Shown: positions 48,480 through 60,374, counted from the stretch's first letter. The stretch: DNA of 64,000 nt from Pseudeuparius sepicola (GCA_963920635.1 OY987303.1:14734175-14798174), one strand, 5' to 3'. Made by a program: numbers and translations. Notes: a model not told the origin generated them from the sequence alone.

Positions 48480-48870
48480 GCGTCTTGATCGACGTACAAA
48501 GCCTTAATTCGCGTTCAACAAACACCCATTATAGTATATTTATGCGGACAGGATGTGGGGAATCGTCTTGTGCGTCGTCAACAACGCAATTCCCATTCTA
48601 AGTGTCCCCATCTTAATCGGCATACAAAACACGTCCCAACCAACACCATTATCCCGCCACATCTAGTTTGATGCTGCAAACAATTCGTGTAAGCAGAGCA
48701 ACATACTTATCCCATTCAGAGATATGATTCCGTTATTTGCGCTAGCGCATCAGGAAATTAGATAATGGCGTAGATAAGGCATAATGTGACAGTGTTGCTA
48801 TGGTGCTGTTGGGGAAAACACTCGTTCACGGGCATAGTGTACACTGCAATTTTTGGCATTTTTATCATAT
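48480..48870. promoter_or_regulatory. Candidate cis-regulatory island
   Basis: A balanced-composition block with clustered motifs: caatta- and taat-type cores, two GATA sites (agataatgg, agataagg) and aacaccattatcc. No transposon ends or gene. About 11 kb downstream of slp. Confidence 0.33.
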
Positions 48871-49541
48871 GAAGGATAGAACCAGGGACTCTTTAAAGTA
48901 AAGATTCCCAGCATTATACTTTCCATCTTTTCTCATTCTAATGGTTTCAGTGATGCCAAGTATGCCATTTTATTGGAGAATCTATGAATATAACAGGTAC
49001 TTTGATTGTTAGTAAAAATTAATAATGGTTTCCATGATTTCTAAAAATTAGACTTGACAATTTTGTGTATACAAGTGCAGAATGTAGCAACTGTCAAATG
49101 AAAGAAATTTATTTTATAGTTGAAATTGGTTTCCAGCAATTATTATTGTAGTAGTGCAGTAGTGCCGATTTTTCTTATTTAAGAATTTGTCGCTATTGCA
49201 CCTTGTTACTCGGTTCCTCAGTCCATTTGTAATATGTATACTTGAACTTTCTTCCCTTGTCGAATCTACCCAAAGAACATTCACAGATTTCGGAATGGAC
49301 TGATAAGATTAGGTCTAGTATAGTTCTAATGATATAATTTTTCTCGGTGTTCATTATAAAATTTTTGTAATTTTATTTCTCTCCCAAGGTACCTCACAAA
49401 CTTAAAATAAACTTGTAGCCGTAGATAAAAACACTTTAAAAAAAGACGTGACTGAAGCTATACCTGCTTAATCATTTAAAATTTTCGAAATACAATTGGT
49501 TTTGAACTACCTATACTTATACGTAATAGAACAGAAAGAGT
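48871..49541. other. Gene-free AT-rich stretch
   Basis: No gene is recognised. On the minus strand this is the sequence immediately downstream of the hammerhead ribozyme. No reverse transcriptase is detectable. Confidence 0.4.
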
Positions 49542-49609
49542 GATAGTCGACCATATACAGTACTGTTTCGGGACGGTAATCCCTCATCAGTATGGCTCAC
49601 CCGACTATC
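49542..49609 (-). ncRNA. Type I hammerhead self-cleaving ribozyme
   Basis: Read on the minus strand, every element of a type I hammerhead is present in order. Stem I outer strand GATAGTCG, internal loop GGTGAG, stem I inner strand CCATA, core CTGATGA (49590-49584), stem II GGGA/TCCC with a 6-base loop, core GAAA (49569-49566), short stem III CAG-TA-CTG, then stem I partners TATGG and CGACTATC separated by one T. The cleavage triplet is GTA, with cutting expected between 49556 and 49555. All core bases match consensus and 13 stem I pairs are intact. Such minimal-stem-III hammerheads are typical of Penelope-like retroelements and retrozymes and process tandem transcripts. No accompanying reverse transcriptase is visible, so this may be a solo terminal repeat. 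Confidence 0.85.
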
Positions 49610-51846
49610 AAGTGGCTATCAAGTGGTAGACAAACGTGCCTAGACGATAGATTTACTATATAAGGAATCAATCAATTACCGAAGCAATTAATTGATCATG
49701 GAGTATTATAATGATAGCACACCCGAAGGTGCGGGACAAAGCCACTGGTCTTGATACGTAATGCCCACGTAATGGGAATTGTAGGATTACTAAAGGTGAT
49801 ACAGGAAAAATCTGTTTGCAATTATTGGGACTATTAGAGGCGGCCGCATTACCATTAATTGACACGTCTGAGTATCTGGAAGTTAGAAAACTTAAAAATT
49901 TTGATTTATGATGGGAAATATTTTGCCTCCTTTGGAATCTATGGCACTGGCATGTCACATAAAACCTGATGGCAGTTGGACAATGACATATAACATAACC
50001 TTGTACCAGCCCACTTATGTGGTCTCCTTCGAGTATACAGAAAACAAACTTCCCCTCAAAGCTTCATTTTTCCAATGTGATAGACTGTGACATGCTGGGT
50101 CCCCTTATTTTAAACAGTCCCTGGATATAACAGAATGAAATATGTGGCGGAACAAACGTTAAAGCTAATCTGTAGCTGCTGTCAACAGCGAATTTACTAT
50201 GTTGTCTCCATCGAACAACAACATCTATAGCATTGCCAAGAAGGATGATAAGGCAATCCGAATGGTTTCTTCTGTTGCTCAACCCGCATCATCTGCAGAT
50301 TGGGCTAAATCATACAGAAGATATCACGCAGTCTGTGTCAGATGCAAAGGGGAGGTCCTACCCTAGGGGGATTATAAGTGAAAATATGATCAATGTTAGA
50401 CAAAGGTCCAAACGTTATTTGACCTATGCAATAACGCATATAACCTTTTAGTTGCGATAAATACCAAACGTTAATAGTTGTCTAATGTTGTTCAGGCAGG
50501 AATTTTTTTCTTTTGGTACTAAACTACGTGTCATAATAACGGGAATCAATTAGTAGAACTTATTTGATGGTAAATAATTAGGCTAGTCGATTCAAGAGGT
50601 TTTCGCGAACGAAGATTCACCAATCCAGCAATGAATCACATCCGGTATATACTCGGTCGTCCGTCTCGCACGAGTTTGTCAATGAGCCTGTCCAATTGCC
50701 GAAGTCAAAAGTCAATCTCTCGTGCACCGTCTTACTAGACAACTCATGAATGAGAGCAGATGCTAGGGTGCCGCTTTATTATCTCGTTAAAGTGTTGAGA
50801 GTTCAATTTTACTCTACCATTCATGCAACGCTTAATTGGTGGCACAGACTAAGGCGATACGGCGGATGTAAGTATTATGCAGTGAATCATTCCGTAATAC
50901 AACGAAAAATACGCAGTGTTGTTTTTATATTTTTCTGAGAGAAAAATTTCCAGCGGTATAGGAGTCCCATCCGGTGATGACAGTTTTCATTGATCATTTT
51001 TTAGATCCAGTCATTGGACAAGAGTTAGTCCTGGTCATTTGTGTTGCTTGCAATGCATGAGTTGAAAAATCTAAAAAGGGGCTTCTCGATTCGAGGTCGA
51101 AATCTGGAAGACGAGAAACCAACGAGGCCAAAAGTGCTAAGCATCTTGGCCCCCGTGGTTTTTTTATGGTCGCATTGTCGAATCTCTGCAAGATACCGGT
51201 AGCTGTGCCGTTTCAAAGCGTAACGCAGTAAAACTGCACTTGTTATTTACAACCGGCCGAATTCTCGGACTCGATGCCATTTACAAACGTAGGCATAAAA
51301 ATTTTCTATAATGGAACGGACAGAGGAGTCTTAACGGATAGATGTGGGGAGTGTGGAGTTTCTTGTGGAGGATTTCACGCACTTTCGGTGATCAGTAGTG
51401 CCGTAAATTGATAATTTGGGATTTGGCATGCTCGTAAATGTATCAGCGGCTGTAATGGGCAAGCGAGTTGTGAATAATATTGGAAAAAATGAAAATACCA
51501 CAGTATAGTTCTTCTTCTTCTCTAATTTTGCCCAATTTGAGTTTTTTCTATTGAGCGACATATTTCCATATTTTTGCTCGCGGTGGTAGCCCTAAAACAA
51601 TCATGATGAAGACGTAAGTAAATCAGGTAAGTAAGTAATAACAGATCAGGTAAGTGTTACGATGTTGTTTTTCTTCGGGAACTATCGAATCTGGAATATT
51701 GGAAACTGGCAAAAATAATTTAATAAACAATAATTTTAGTAGAGTTTTTTTTAAATTAGTGACCTTTTTATGGTTTGAAGTGGGTGATAGTTGGAATAGG
51801 TAAAAGATATTTTTTTTTAGAAAATCATTGTTTATAACAGTCAACG
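49610..51846. other. Gene-free stretch
   Basis: Balanced to AT-rich sequence. A short direct duplication (actatcaagtgg) lies at 49604-49626. Open frames at 49668-49958, 50064-50282 and 50994-51216 carry no recognisable domain. Confidence 0.35.
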
Positions 51847-51874
51847 TTTCGACCTACAATGAGGTCATCCTCAG
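51847..51874 (-). ncRNA. Second hammerhead-like core, degenerate
   Basis: On the minus strand, CTGAGGA is followed by one extra T, then GACCT pairing with AGGTC around a 6-base loop, then GAAA and CGTTGA. It has the same architecture, and the same extra base after the first core block, as the motif at 46671. Stem III and stem I are poor, so activity is doubtful. Confidence 0.45.
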
Positions 51875-51897
51875 GACTATATAAAGTAGATCCTCTA

Positions 51898-53216
51898 TTA
51901 GTCGGGCAGCTGAGTGACAGAAAAATGCAACAGTTTTAGGAAGGCTGATTTTTTGATACAGTGTAGTATTTAGGGTGTATAAGAATAGCCTTGCCGTCAG
52001 TCAGCCAGTTTCGTTAGCGTTTGGCGCAGGGGCAGCTTCAAAGTTAAAAAAAAACCAACTATGTCGCAACTGTTTTAGAAAATCTAAAACTTGGTTTATT
52101 TAGTAGCAAAATAACTAAACAACGATGTGGATGTAGTCAGCCTTGAAAATATTGCAACAGGCCGCGTCAGCAGCGCTTCAAACTCATAAAAAATATACAG
52201 GGTGTCTCACCAACGAACTGCATCGATCGATATCACAAAAAGTAAGCATATAATTTTTTTGAAAATTTGGCAGCTGACCAATGTCAATGAGTACTATTCA
52301 TTTAAAGTATTTTAAAAATGGAGGCACCTCCGGTAATACCGGAAGTCGATGGCATCTTCGTTATTGCTAACATTTAGGTATAGGGAACCAAACACAAACT
52401 TTGCTTAATTTTTTGTGCGGAATACGGCTACAAAAAAATGGGGGTTTCTATTTGAAAATTTTGAGTTTTTGGCATTTTTTGAATTAATATTTGAATAATT
52501 TTTTGTGAGCACCCTGTACAAGATCGGAAACTTTCTTTGTGGTATTTCTCTGCACCAAGCCTTTGACTGCAAAATGCCAAGAGCGCGTTAAGAAATATGT
52601 AGCCGTTATGAAGAAACTGTCTGCATCTGTCATGTTTTCTCTAAAATGGCAAATATCTCAAAAACGGTTTAATTTAGGTATAGGACATGGTACATGAAAT
52701 ATACCTAAAATTTTCGGTAGAATCCAAAAATGTAATAAAATATAGGGTGTTCCATTTAAAACAACGAAGTTGTAATCGACTTCCGGTATAACCGGAAGTA
52801 CTTTAAACGAATAGTATTCATTGACATTGGTCAGCTGCCAAATTTTCAAAAAAAATTCTATGTTTACTTTTTGAGATATCGATCGATGCAGTTCGTGGTG
52901 AGACACCCTGTATATTTTTTATGAGTTTGAAGCGCTGCTGACGCGGCCCGTTGCAATATTTTCAAGGCTGACTACATCCACATCGTTGTTTAGTTGTTTT
53001 GCTACTAAATAAGCCAAGTTTTAGATTTTCTAAAACAGTTGCGACATAGGTACTTGGTTTTTTTTACAACTTTGAAGCCGCCCCTGCGCCAAACGCTAAC
53101 GAAACTGGCTGACTGACGGCAAGGCTATTCTTATACACCCTAAATACTACACTGTATCAAAAAACCAGCCTTCCTAAAACTGTTGCATTTTTTTGTCACT
53201 CACCTGTCGACTATAT
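51898..53216. repeat. 1.3-kb palindrome centred on a TA-flanked foldback
   Basis: The inverted symmetry does not stop at the tips of the inner foldback (52198-52910). It continues for about 300 bases on each side: gactgacggcaaggctattc on one side faces its inverse on the other, as do cgctgctgacgcgg and tagattttctaaaaca. The outer limits are near tagtcg (left) and cgacta (right). So either one element has arms of about 650 bases, or flanking DNA was copied as a mirror image around the foldback. Confidence 0.85.
52198..52910. mobile_element. Inner foldback element, CAGGGTGTCTCACC ends
   Basis: After TA (52196-52197) it begins CAGGGTGTCTCACCAACGAAC. It ends GTTCGTGGTGAGACACCCTG followed by TA. 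Mirrored internal blocks include ttggcagctgacc and accggaag. 713 bases, non-coding, Tc1/mariner-type tips. Confidence 0.85.
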
Positions 53217-54459
53217 GTGATGAAATAGAATTAAATAGTTGAACATATTAGATAGTGGTGATTTTTTTGTTAACCATAGATTGGTGTGACCTATTCCCAC
53301 TTCAAATAATTAGTAGATATTACTAAAACCAATTGCCGGATTTTACAGAAAAGATACAAATGTGCTGTTATTTTAGATGTCCCTACACTGTACAATTTAA
53401 TTTCGAAGTTTTATATTGGTATTTTTGTCAATCACAATATTTTGTAAATTCAAATATATCCGGTTCAAAACTTTACGAACTCATTATTACACAAATAACT
53501 ATTAACGTCTCCTGAAATATCTGAATTACTACACTTTTGATGCACACCATACACATTAACCAGACACCCACGAGAGTGATCAAAGATGCCGCCGTTTGGA
53601 ACGATTAAAACATGGAACATAAACAAACACAAGCAATAAAGCGTTTACAAGTTCGTTAGACATCCACTTTTGATATTTTGTAAATCTTGGGAAATTCTCC
53701 GCTTTGCTACTCGCGTAAGAACTTTGATGTAACGCACATACGTTTTATGTTATAGGAAAAATATTTTGTACCTCTCTTTATTTTTCTCACGTAACCACCT
53801 TTCCAGGAAGTTCTCACAGTTATTCGCTTAAATGTACTTAACTTTTGGCGAACACATTATGTCTTTGTCAGCGAAGAGTTTTGCGTTTTCTAGGGCGAGA
53901 ACCATGCTGTTTTCGACTAGTCTTCAAGTCAAGTGTCATGGGAAAACATATTTTTACCCGCGGACCGAATATTTGATTCAGCGGGGTGCTAGTTTAGAAT
54001 ATACTGGGGAGATCACTTATGTTCCCGGCAGGTGACCGGCACGCAAAAGTTTAGTGCCAGGTGAACAATTCTCTGTAGGGAAAGGTGGTGACTATAAGTG
54101 CCTATATATTGCAGTACAAAGAAAGACCTTGCGAGCAAGCAATCAGAAAATATTATATTCATTATAAAAAATACGTTTTCTTGAAATCAGCAGTGAAGTG
54201 ACTCAAAATCGTCATTAAAAGCTCAGAAATCGGCACTGAAGTATAGCCAATTATTGTACGATTTGTCCAGTAATAGCTTAAATATTTTAGTTGTTTGGAG
54301 TTTCTGTTGGGAAGCGCCGTGCCTCGTCATACTTGACCTATGTAGAGCGACCGTCAAAGTGAAGCAACGTCGCGCGCAGTCGGTTCATGGACGGGTGATC
54401 CCTCATGCTTATTTTTTGCCTAATAAAACGTTTTTTCCGATTTGAAAAAAATATATATA
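53217..54459. other. Gene-free stretch with possible forkhead sites
   Basis: No gene is recognised. ATAAACAAACAC at 53619-53630 is a strong forkhead-type site (core TAAACAAA), with a TCF-like gatcaaag at 53579-53586 nearby. Regulatory use is speculative. Confidence 0.3.
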
Positions 54460-54914
54460 CAGGGTGTCCCATTTTGGGTGTTTTTGGGTGTTTTTCTCAA
54501 AAATCTCGGTTATTATTAAAGCTAGAGGGTTGCTGTTTTCACGTCACTGTACTACTTTTTTGAGAGGAATTTGGTGGACTAATCAGATTTTAGATAAGTT
54601 TTATAGTTTCCGCGCATTGGCGCAGGACTGAAGTTTTCGATTTTTTTGGAAACCTCTCTCCTGGCTACAACTTATATATATATCGACAAATTTAATCAAC
54701 TATTTTTATAGATTTTTTGGCGTAGAATCGAATGGAATAATTAGTTTTTTGGTAGCTTTAATATAATAGTTTTTGAGATATGAACCAAAGTTATATATTT
54801 TTTTAAATGGAAACCATAGTTCATATCTCAAAAACTATTAACGCTACCAAAAAACTAATTATTCCATTCGATTCTACGCCAAAAAATTTATAAAAATAGT
54901 TGATTAAGTTTGTT
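54460..54914. mobile_element. Foldback element truncated on the right
   Basis: It begins CAGGGTGTCCCATTTTGGG after TA (54458-54459). Near-perfect arms of about 108 bases (54683-54790 and 54807-54914) fold around a 16-base spacer. The right tip is missing and unrelated sequence follows (ggccaaaggcctcgg). Confidence 0.75.
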
Positions 54915-55500
54915 GGCCAAAGGCCTCGGCAACTAAATTCCCCATGAGCCATACAAAGCTGAACTTCAGTGCCTTGGTAGATACACATAAATAACTATTC
55001 ATTTTGTTTTCAGCAACACTTTTTATTGGTCATCGATACGTATACCTAATAATAATTGGACCTAAATACGAGAGAATCTTGGGAAATCTACATATTTTAA
55101 AATCATACTAAAACTCGGAGGTTATAGATTACTACATTACATAATATGCAAATAAGAACAAACGGGAAATTTTAAATTTAATACCTTATATTCGTGATGT
55201 TGATTGGTGTAGAGGAGTAGATACAGGGTCATATCATGACATATGCTCTCATCAGTAGCGTATAACGAGAAACTTTAGATTTAACCGATTTGAGTTTTAA
55301 GCCATGAGCAGACACGTGGCAACGCCGCTGCGGGCCAGTTTAAGTGGTCGGTCTATGCAGTGTGGCGGGCTTAATAGCGATCGGGCATTCCATGAAATGT
55401 TTGGCACTTTGACTTAGTTTATTTTTTTCTAATAAATGTGACAATAAAAGCACGAACAAGATAGGTATACATATAAGTTAAAAAAAAGTATACTTGTTGC
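54915..55500. other. Gene-free AT-rich stretch
   Basis: No gene is recognised. Confidence 0.4.
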
Positions 55501-55985
55501 TATAATACTTATAACATATAAGTAATATTCTTAGAGCGGGCACAAATAACGGGGAGCGCTAGCCGGCCTTCCGTGCGGTCACAAAGTCAATGGGGCTCTG
55601 TCGCCGATTTGCGGAGCGACATAAAGACATCAAAGCAGGCGAGGAGCGGAGTGTATCATCCCGGCGGCTACCGGGTACCATTGTGACGGGTGCCGCCCTT
55701 CCGAGCGGCACCGTTTGCCGGCGGGCACCGCAGGGTGATTAATGACGGGACACCGTACGGGGAGAGGACATAAAAATATTTGCGGAAAATCCGAGGGTCC
55801 AGGGGTTGGTACACGTACACTCCGCCAAAGCGCTACGGAGAAATCGGCGCCCATATAAGAGTCGACAGAGCAGTGGCGGGCCGGAAAGGCTTTCCAACCA
55901 AAATCATCCTCAGACAGGGCGATTCAACAAGAGTCCCCAAACCGGAGATAGGGGAGATCAAAATATTACGATTGACGCCAATATG
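55501..55985. promoter_or_regulatory. GC-rich island, candidate cis-regulatory element
   Basis: A strongly GC- and CpG-rich block. It includes an imperfect inverted repeat around gtgccgcccttccgagcggcac (55690-55711) and a TAAT core (gtgattaatgacg). Both strands are open, but no domain or transposon end is seen. Confidence 0.38.
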
Positions 55986-56039
55986 CCTATTTACAGAAAT
56001 ATTTGTTTAAGAGATACCGAGCGTCGATAAACAGCTCAA

Positions 56040-56180
56040 TATGTTAATTTCTGCGTATCTTACTTGCGTATCTCACTTGCGTATCTCACTTGCGCTGTTT
56101 TTGGATCGTGTTTTTGCTCGTTAGTTGTTTCGAGTTATCTTTTTGGTCTTGCTGGGTTCTAATTTGCTTTCGCTGAAATG
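56040..56180. repeat. Fragment of the 45.5-kb foldback with a 13-bp triple repeat
   Basis: Three 13-base units (tgcgtatctYact) lie at 56052-56090. They lead into cacttgcgctgtttttggatcg and ttatctttttggtcttgc, which match the arm of 45498-46658. A worn partial copy that gained a small tandem expansion. Confidence 0.55.
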
Positions 56181-56219
56181 AGAAATTAAAGGTTTAGAGG
56201 ATTCGTACGTATATGTCCA

Positions 56220-57342
56220 CAGTGGCGTATCTAGGATTAACGTCTGGGGGGGGGGGGGGGCAATCAGTTATAACTAATAAAACTTTGTCGATAATTTTAA
56301 TGAATAAAAACATAACAAAAACATATTTTCTAAAATAAGTAAATACAGGGTGTCCGGAAATAAATGCACCAACTTGAAAAATTAAAAAGAAAAATGGAAA
56401 ATATGACATAAAGTTCATAAGGACATGGGTCCGCAGATGTTTGGTTTTCGAGATGCAGGGTGTTGAAATTGAAATTTTATTTTCGATTTTTTTAAGTAAC
56501 TTTTTGAGATGACAAAATTTTCTTGCAAAATTTGGTAGCCGGGGTTGTTTTGGGAAGAGAAGTCATAATTCGTATGCAATTACATTCAAAATAAAATTTA
56601 AATAACCAAGCACATTTATTTTTTGACAGTTTAACTTGTTGTTGTTTTTTTTGCAAGAAAATTTTGTCGTCTCAAAAAGTTACTTAAAAAAATCGAAAAT
56701 ATAATTTCAATATTTACACCCTACATCTCGAAAACCAAACATCTGCGGACCTATGTTCATAATATGAATTTTTCGTCATATTTTCCATTTTTCTTTTTAA
56801 TTTTTTAAGTTATTACCGGACATCCTGTATAACATAAAAATAATTCTTCTACGAACCAGTAAAATCTATACTATCACAAAATCAAGTATTCTTTTTTTGG
56901 TCTTGAGCTCATCAAATATCTCCTCTGAAGATATGAGTATTTCAGGGTACCTACATATAAAGTAGTGTTAACCCATTCAGTCGGTTTTCGCTAATATTGT
57001 TTCTAATATAAATTTTTAAAATTTTCAGTTTTGAAAATGTTCTTTCTGGCGTGGCAGTGCACACTGTACCTAACTGTGCAAAATATGTTTAGTAGGTTGT
57101 TTTGGCTAATTTACGGTTACGCGCTGCGACCGACGGAGTGTGTGGATAATATAGGGCGGCGCGTTCTCAAGTCTACTGCACAGGTTTTAATTTCGAGAAG
57201 ACAAGATGAAACAAATAACGTTTGATGTTCACAGCATTTTCAGATTAGGCCAGGAGTATATAATTTTTGGTATTATTAATTTTGATATTAAAAATCTCGT
57301 TTATCTCGACAGCCCTTTGCCCCCCCCCTGAATACGCCACTG
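56220..57342. mobile_element. Non-autonomous hAT element with nested foldback
   Basis: The left tip CAGTGGCGTATCTAGG and the right tip, read inward as CAGTGGCGTATTCAGG, form the terminal repeats. The flanks tatgtcca (56212-56219) and tctgtcta (57343-57350) agree at six of eight bases, a worn 8-bp duplication. G-runs lie just inside the left end and C-runs inside the right. No transposase is recognised. A foldback inserted at 56346-56827. Confidence 0.8.
56346..56827. mobile_element. Foldback nested in the hAT
   Basis: After TA (56344-56345) it begins CAGGGTGTCCGGAAATAA. It ends ATTACCGGACATCCTG followed by TA (56828-56829). Mirrored blocks include cgagatg-agggtgt and agaaaattttgtc. The tip sequence is close to that of the 45.5-kb family, but the interior differs. 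Confidence 0.8.
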
Positions 57343-57946
57343 TCTGTCTATGAGCCTAAAAACTGCAAATTCCTCAAATTTAGATTAGGCAGATTACAAG
57401 ATTGTATTTAGTAGAAAATACCAAATGTGATCTCGATATTCAAAAAAGACGATTTTTTTAAGATGCCGATCCCAAAATAAACAAAAAATTCTAATTAACA
57501 TTCAAATAAGTTACAATATTTTGTAAACCAAATATTAAAAATTTTAAGATTGTAAAAAAATACTGAAAATAAAGGCTGGATCTAAAAAATGATTCTTTTA
57601 AACCATAGACGCACGCAGACAAAAGTTTGTGAGGGTGTAAAAGAGTTCAACATATGATAAACAAATGTGTGCCAAATTTCAACTAAACAATATCTTAAAA
57701 AAAACACGAGTTAATAATAAAATTCTTTATTTTGTAATAAAATTTCACAGTCTTTATTTTGAATTAGAGGCCTCTAAATGAAAAATTACATAAGATAAGT
57801 CACATTATTTTGGCGCAGAGAATCACCCTGTATAGTATAACAAAAAGAATACAATCTCCGTCCTAGGCTGAATCAGTGGCGTAGATGGGTATATGTGACG
57901 CCCCGTTCCAATACAATTTTTTTGAGAAATCGATTATGTGTTTATA
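57343..57946. other. Gene-free AT-rich stretch
   Basis: No gene is recognised. Two lone tips (caccctgtatag near 57828, cagtggcgtagatggg near 57873) are probably element ends. Confidence 0.35.
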
Positions 57947-58436
57947 CAGGGACCGGCAGAAAGTTGGACACAAAAATGTAATATTTTTAAACTCTGATTT
58001 CGATTAATTTAAATTTCTAGCTGCTAATCGAACAAAATTAAAGTTTAGTAGCAAATTCATGTGTTATCCGATGATAAGTTGCACTTGCGGTATTTTGTTT
58101 TTTTTTTGTAATACACAGGGTGGTCGAAAAAATACAAAAAAAGTTAAATTTCTTTTTTTTTACAAGGTGGCTGTGACTATAAATCTAACATCCACCTTCG
58201 ATTACAATCAACTTTTGTAAGTAACTTTTTACCGTATTTTAAAAAATAGGGGTACTTTACTCTTGAGTTATTTTGACATTTCTGAATCTACGTCGTATCC
58301 AAAAAGATATATTTAAATTTTGATATGTGCGTTTTGAGTTTGAAATGATGCACCAACTTTTATCAAGAATAAAAATTTCTGAGAAATTAATAATAAAAAA
58401 GTTTGCCATTTGTGTCCAACTTTCTGCCGGTTACTG
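57947..58436. mobile_element. Foldback element, CAGGGACCGGCAG ends
   Basis: After TA (57945-57946) it begins CAGGGACCGGCAGAAAGTTG. It ends CAACTTTCTGCCGGTTACTG followed by TA. 490 bases, non-coding. An internal cagggtggtcg near 58115 suggests a further nested tip. Confidence 0.8.
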
Positions 58437-58829
58437 TATTGATCTGTGCGCGAAAATAAAATCACAACTTTGATTAATAAATTTTAACTAGCCGTAGGTT
58501 CGGACCCCATGAAAGTATTTTCTGTGCAGATAATAAAGAGCTATGGCGTTTCAACAATTTTCCAGAATTTTAAAGAGTTTGGGAGCCACTGGTAGTAAGG
58601 TCCCTTCATTATTGAAACGTTGCCAAACCATCAAATAATTCCTTGAAAATCTGTAAAAATATTCAAATTTCCACACCTCCCATTGGTTCTATACCCCATG
58701 GGAGCCGCTACTATTAGCGGCGCGTTACTTTTTTTAAGCGGGTGTTTGCCTGTAATCCTATTATGCTATTATGTATACATAACTAAATGAAAACCAAAAA
58801 TAAACATACAAAAATGTTTCCTTGCAGGT
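58437..58829. other. Gene-free stretch
   Basis: No gene or repeat end is recognised. Confidence 0.35.
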
Positions 58830-59300
58830 CAACAGATTGACGTGAAGGGATCATTATCGCTTTCGTCGATTAGCGTTTCACAATTTAGGCACAGGCACAG
58901 AGTTCCTATGAAGCGCTTAACAATTTTTTGCGAGTGGCTCTCCAAGCTGCCATGAAATCTGCACCATAACGACCCATTGATCATCCCAATAAAGACATCA
59001 TCTTCCTCACTATCCGGACATCGATCTTCCATTTTAAACAATTCGAAACAGCAATAAATACATCATGCCGCCGATCGACCTCGCTTCTATCCCGGCTGAC
59101 AGCGCGCTGTCCACCGCTTCCTTATAAAATCGTAATTCCACGGACGCCCTGCGGGACGACTTCACGGTTAAACTCGAGGGTACCCGCTGACAAAGAGACG
59201 TCCAGCAGGGGTAATGAACGATGGGCCATCGGGGACTCATTGGCAGAAGGACAGCTTTCTACGGCTATTGATAGATTCTCGGTACGAGGAAGGAGGAAGG
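58830..59300. promoter_or_regulatory. GC-balanced island, candidate cis-regulatory element
   Basis: Balanced composition with CpG, no transposon ends, and open minus frames (58829-59041, 59034-59240) lacking any domain. Candidate enhancer, by composition only. Confidence 0.3.
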
Positions 59301-60374
59301 ATGCTTAAAAAATATTGTGCGCACCCTAGGAGATAACTGTCCAAATATTCAGGCTACTGGACGGAAGACAATAGAAAAGGAAGAGCTGGTCGAGTTATTT
59401 GTTGTTGGTAACAAATACTTTCGACTAAGGGACATCGAGATAATAGATGTAAATCTGTTGGCTTGTTGTGTGTTTGAAAAATGAAGACAGCCAGTAATTT
59501 AAAATTGGCTTGGCAGGAATAAATTAAAAGTTGGTAAATGGGTACCTATAACAAACTTTTATAAAAATTATCAGGTGGTGGTATGTTGGTGATTCCTTTT
59601 ATAGAACAATAAAAAGAAATCTGGCTAATCATATATGATCTAGGCGAATATGCCATATCGCCGTTTTTGAAGGTGTATACCCAGGAAACACTATCCTCAA
59701 AATGACCATTGCCTCAAGATCGAGTGGCGTCCATTTCTCAAAATCTAGCAGCCCTAGAAAATTTCTGTCAGTGCCATCCCAAAGCCCATTTCGAAAACTG
59801 TACCTAAATCGGGCAATTATCAAAAAATTTTGACTGCTAGTTAGAAAGCTACAAAAGTTTATACTTTTTAACTGACCGAACAACTTTATATCTACACTTG
59901 CCAATTTACAACACAATACCTATCTAATTATAGCTTTATTTTGGTATTCTCTCTGTGTAATTTTGAAGTCACCACGGGAATATAAAACACAAAACACCGA
60001 TATTTCATTCAGGATATCCAGTAAATCGACAAATCTCAAAAGTTACAGCCTATTAAAAAATGTAAGGGTAAAAATAAAGTCTCTCTAGGTACCTAACTTT
60101 AAACAAAAAATACGCACAAAATTAAGAAAATAATTGACAAACTGACATAAGCCTACTGTGACTAAAATACATAAAATAAATTGCTAATTTTTGATGTTTG
60201 TTTATAATACCCCGTTTGCGACATATTTTTTTACACAGGGTGACCACGGTCCCTATAACTTTTAAATTTTTGTGAGACTTATGTGAGACTTATGTCTTTT
60301 AGAATACTCCCTATATATGTCTTTTAGAATACTCCATATATACAAATTTTGATAAAAGTATTATCATTATGATT
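59301..60374. other. Gene-free stretch
   Basis: No gene is recognised. The 95-codon minus frame at 59629-59916 has no domain I recognise. A lone cagggtgaccacgg tip lies near 60236. Confidence 0.35.

Noticed and set aside
59629..59916. 95-codon minus frame as a gene
   Set aside because: No domain, no splice partners and no promoter or poly(A) signal that fit.
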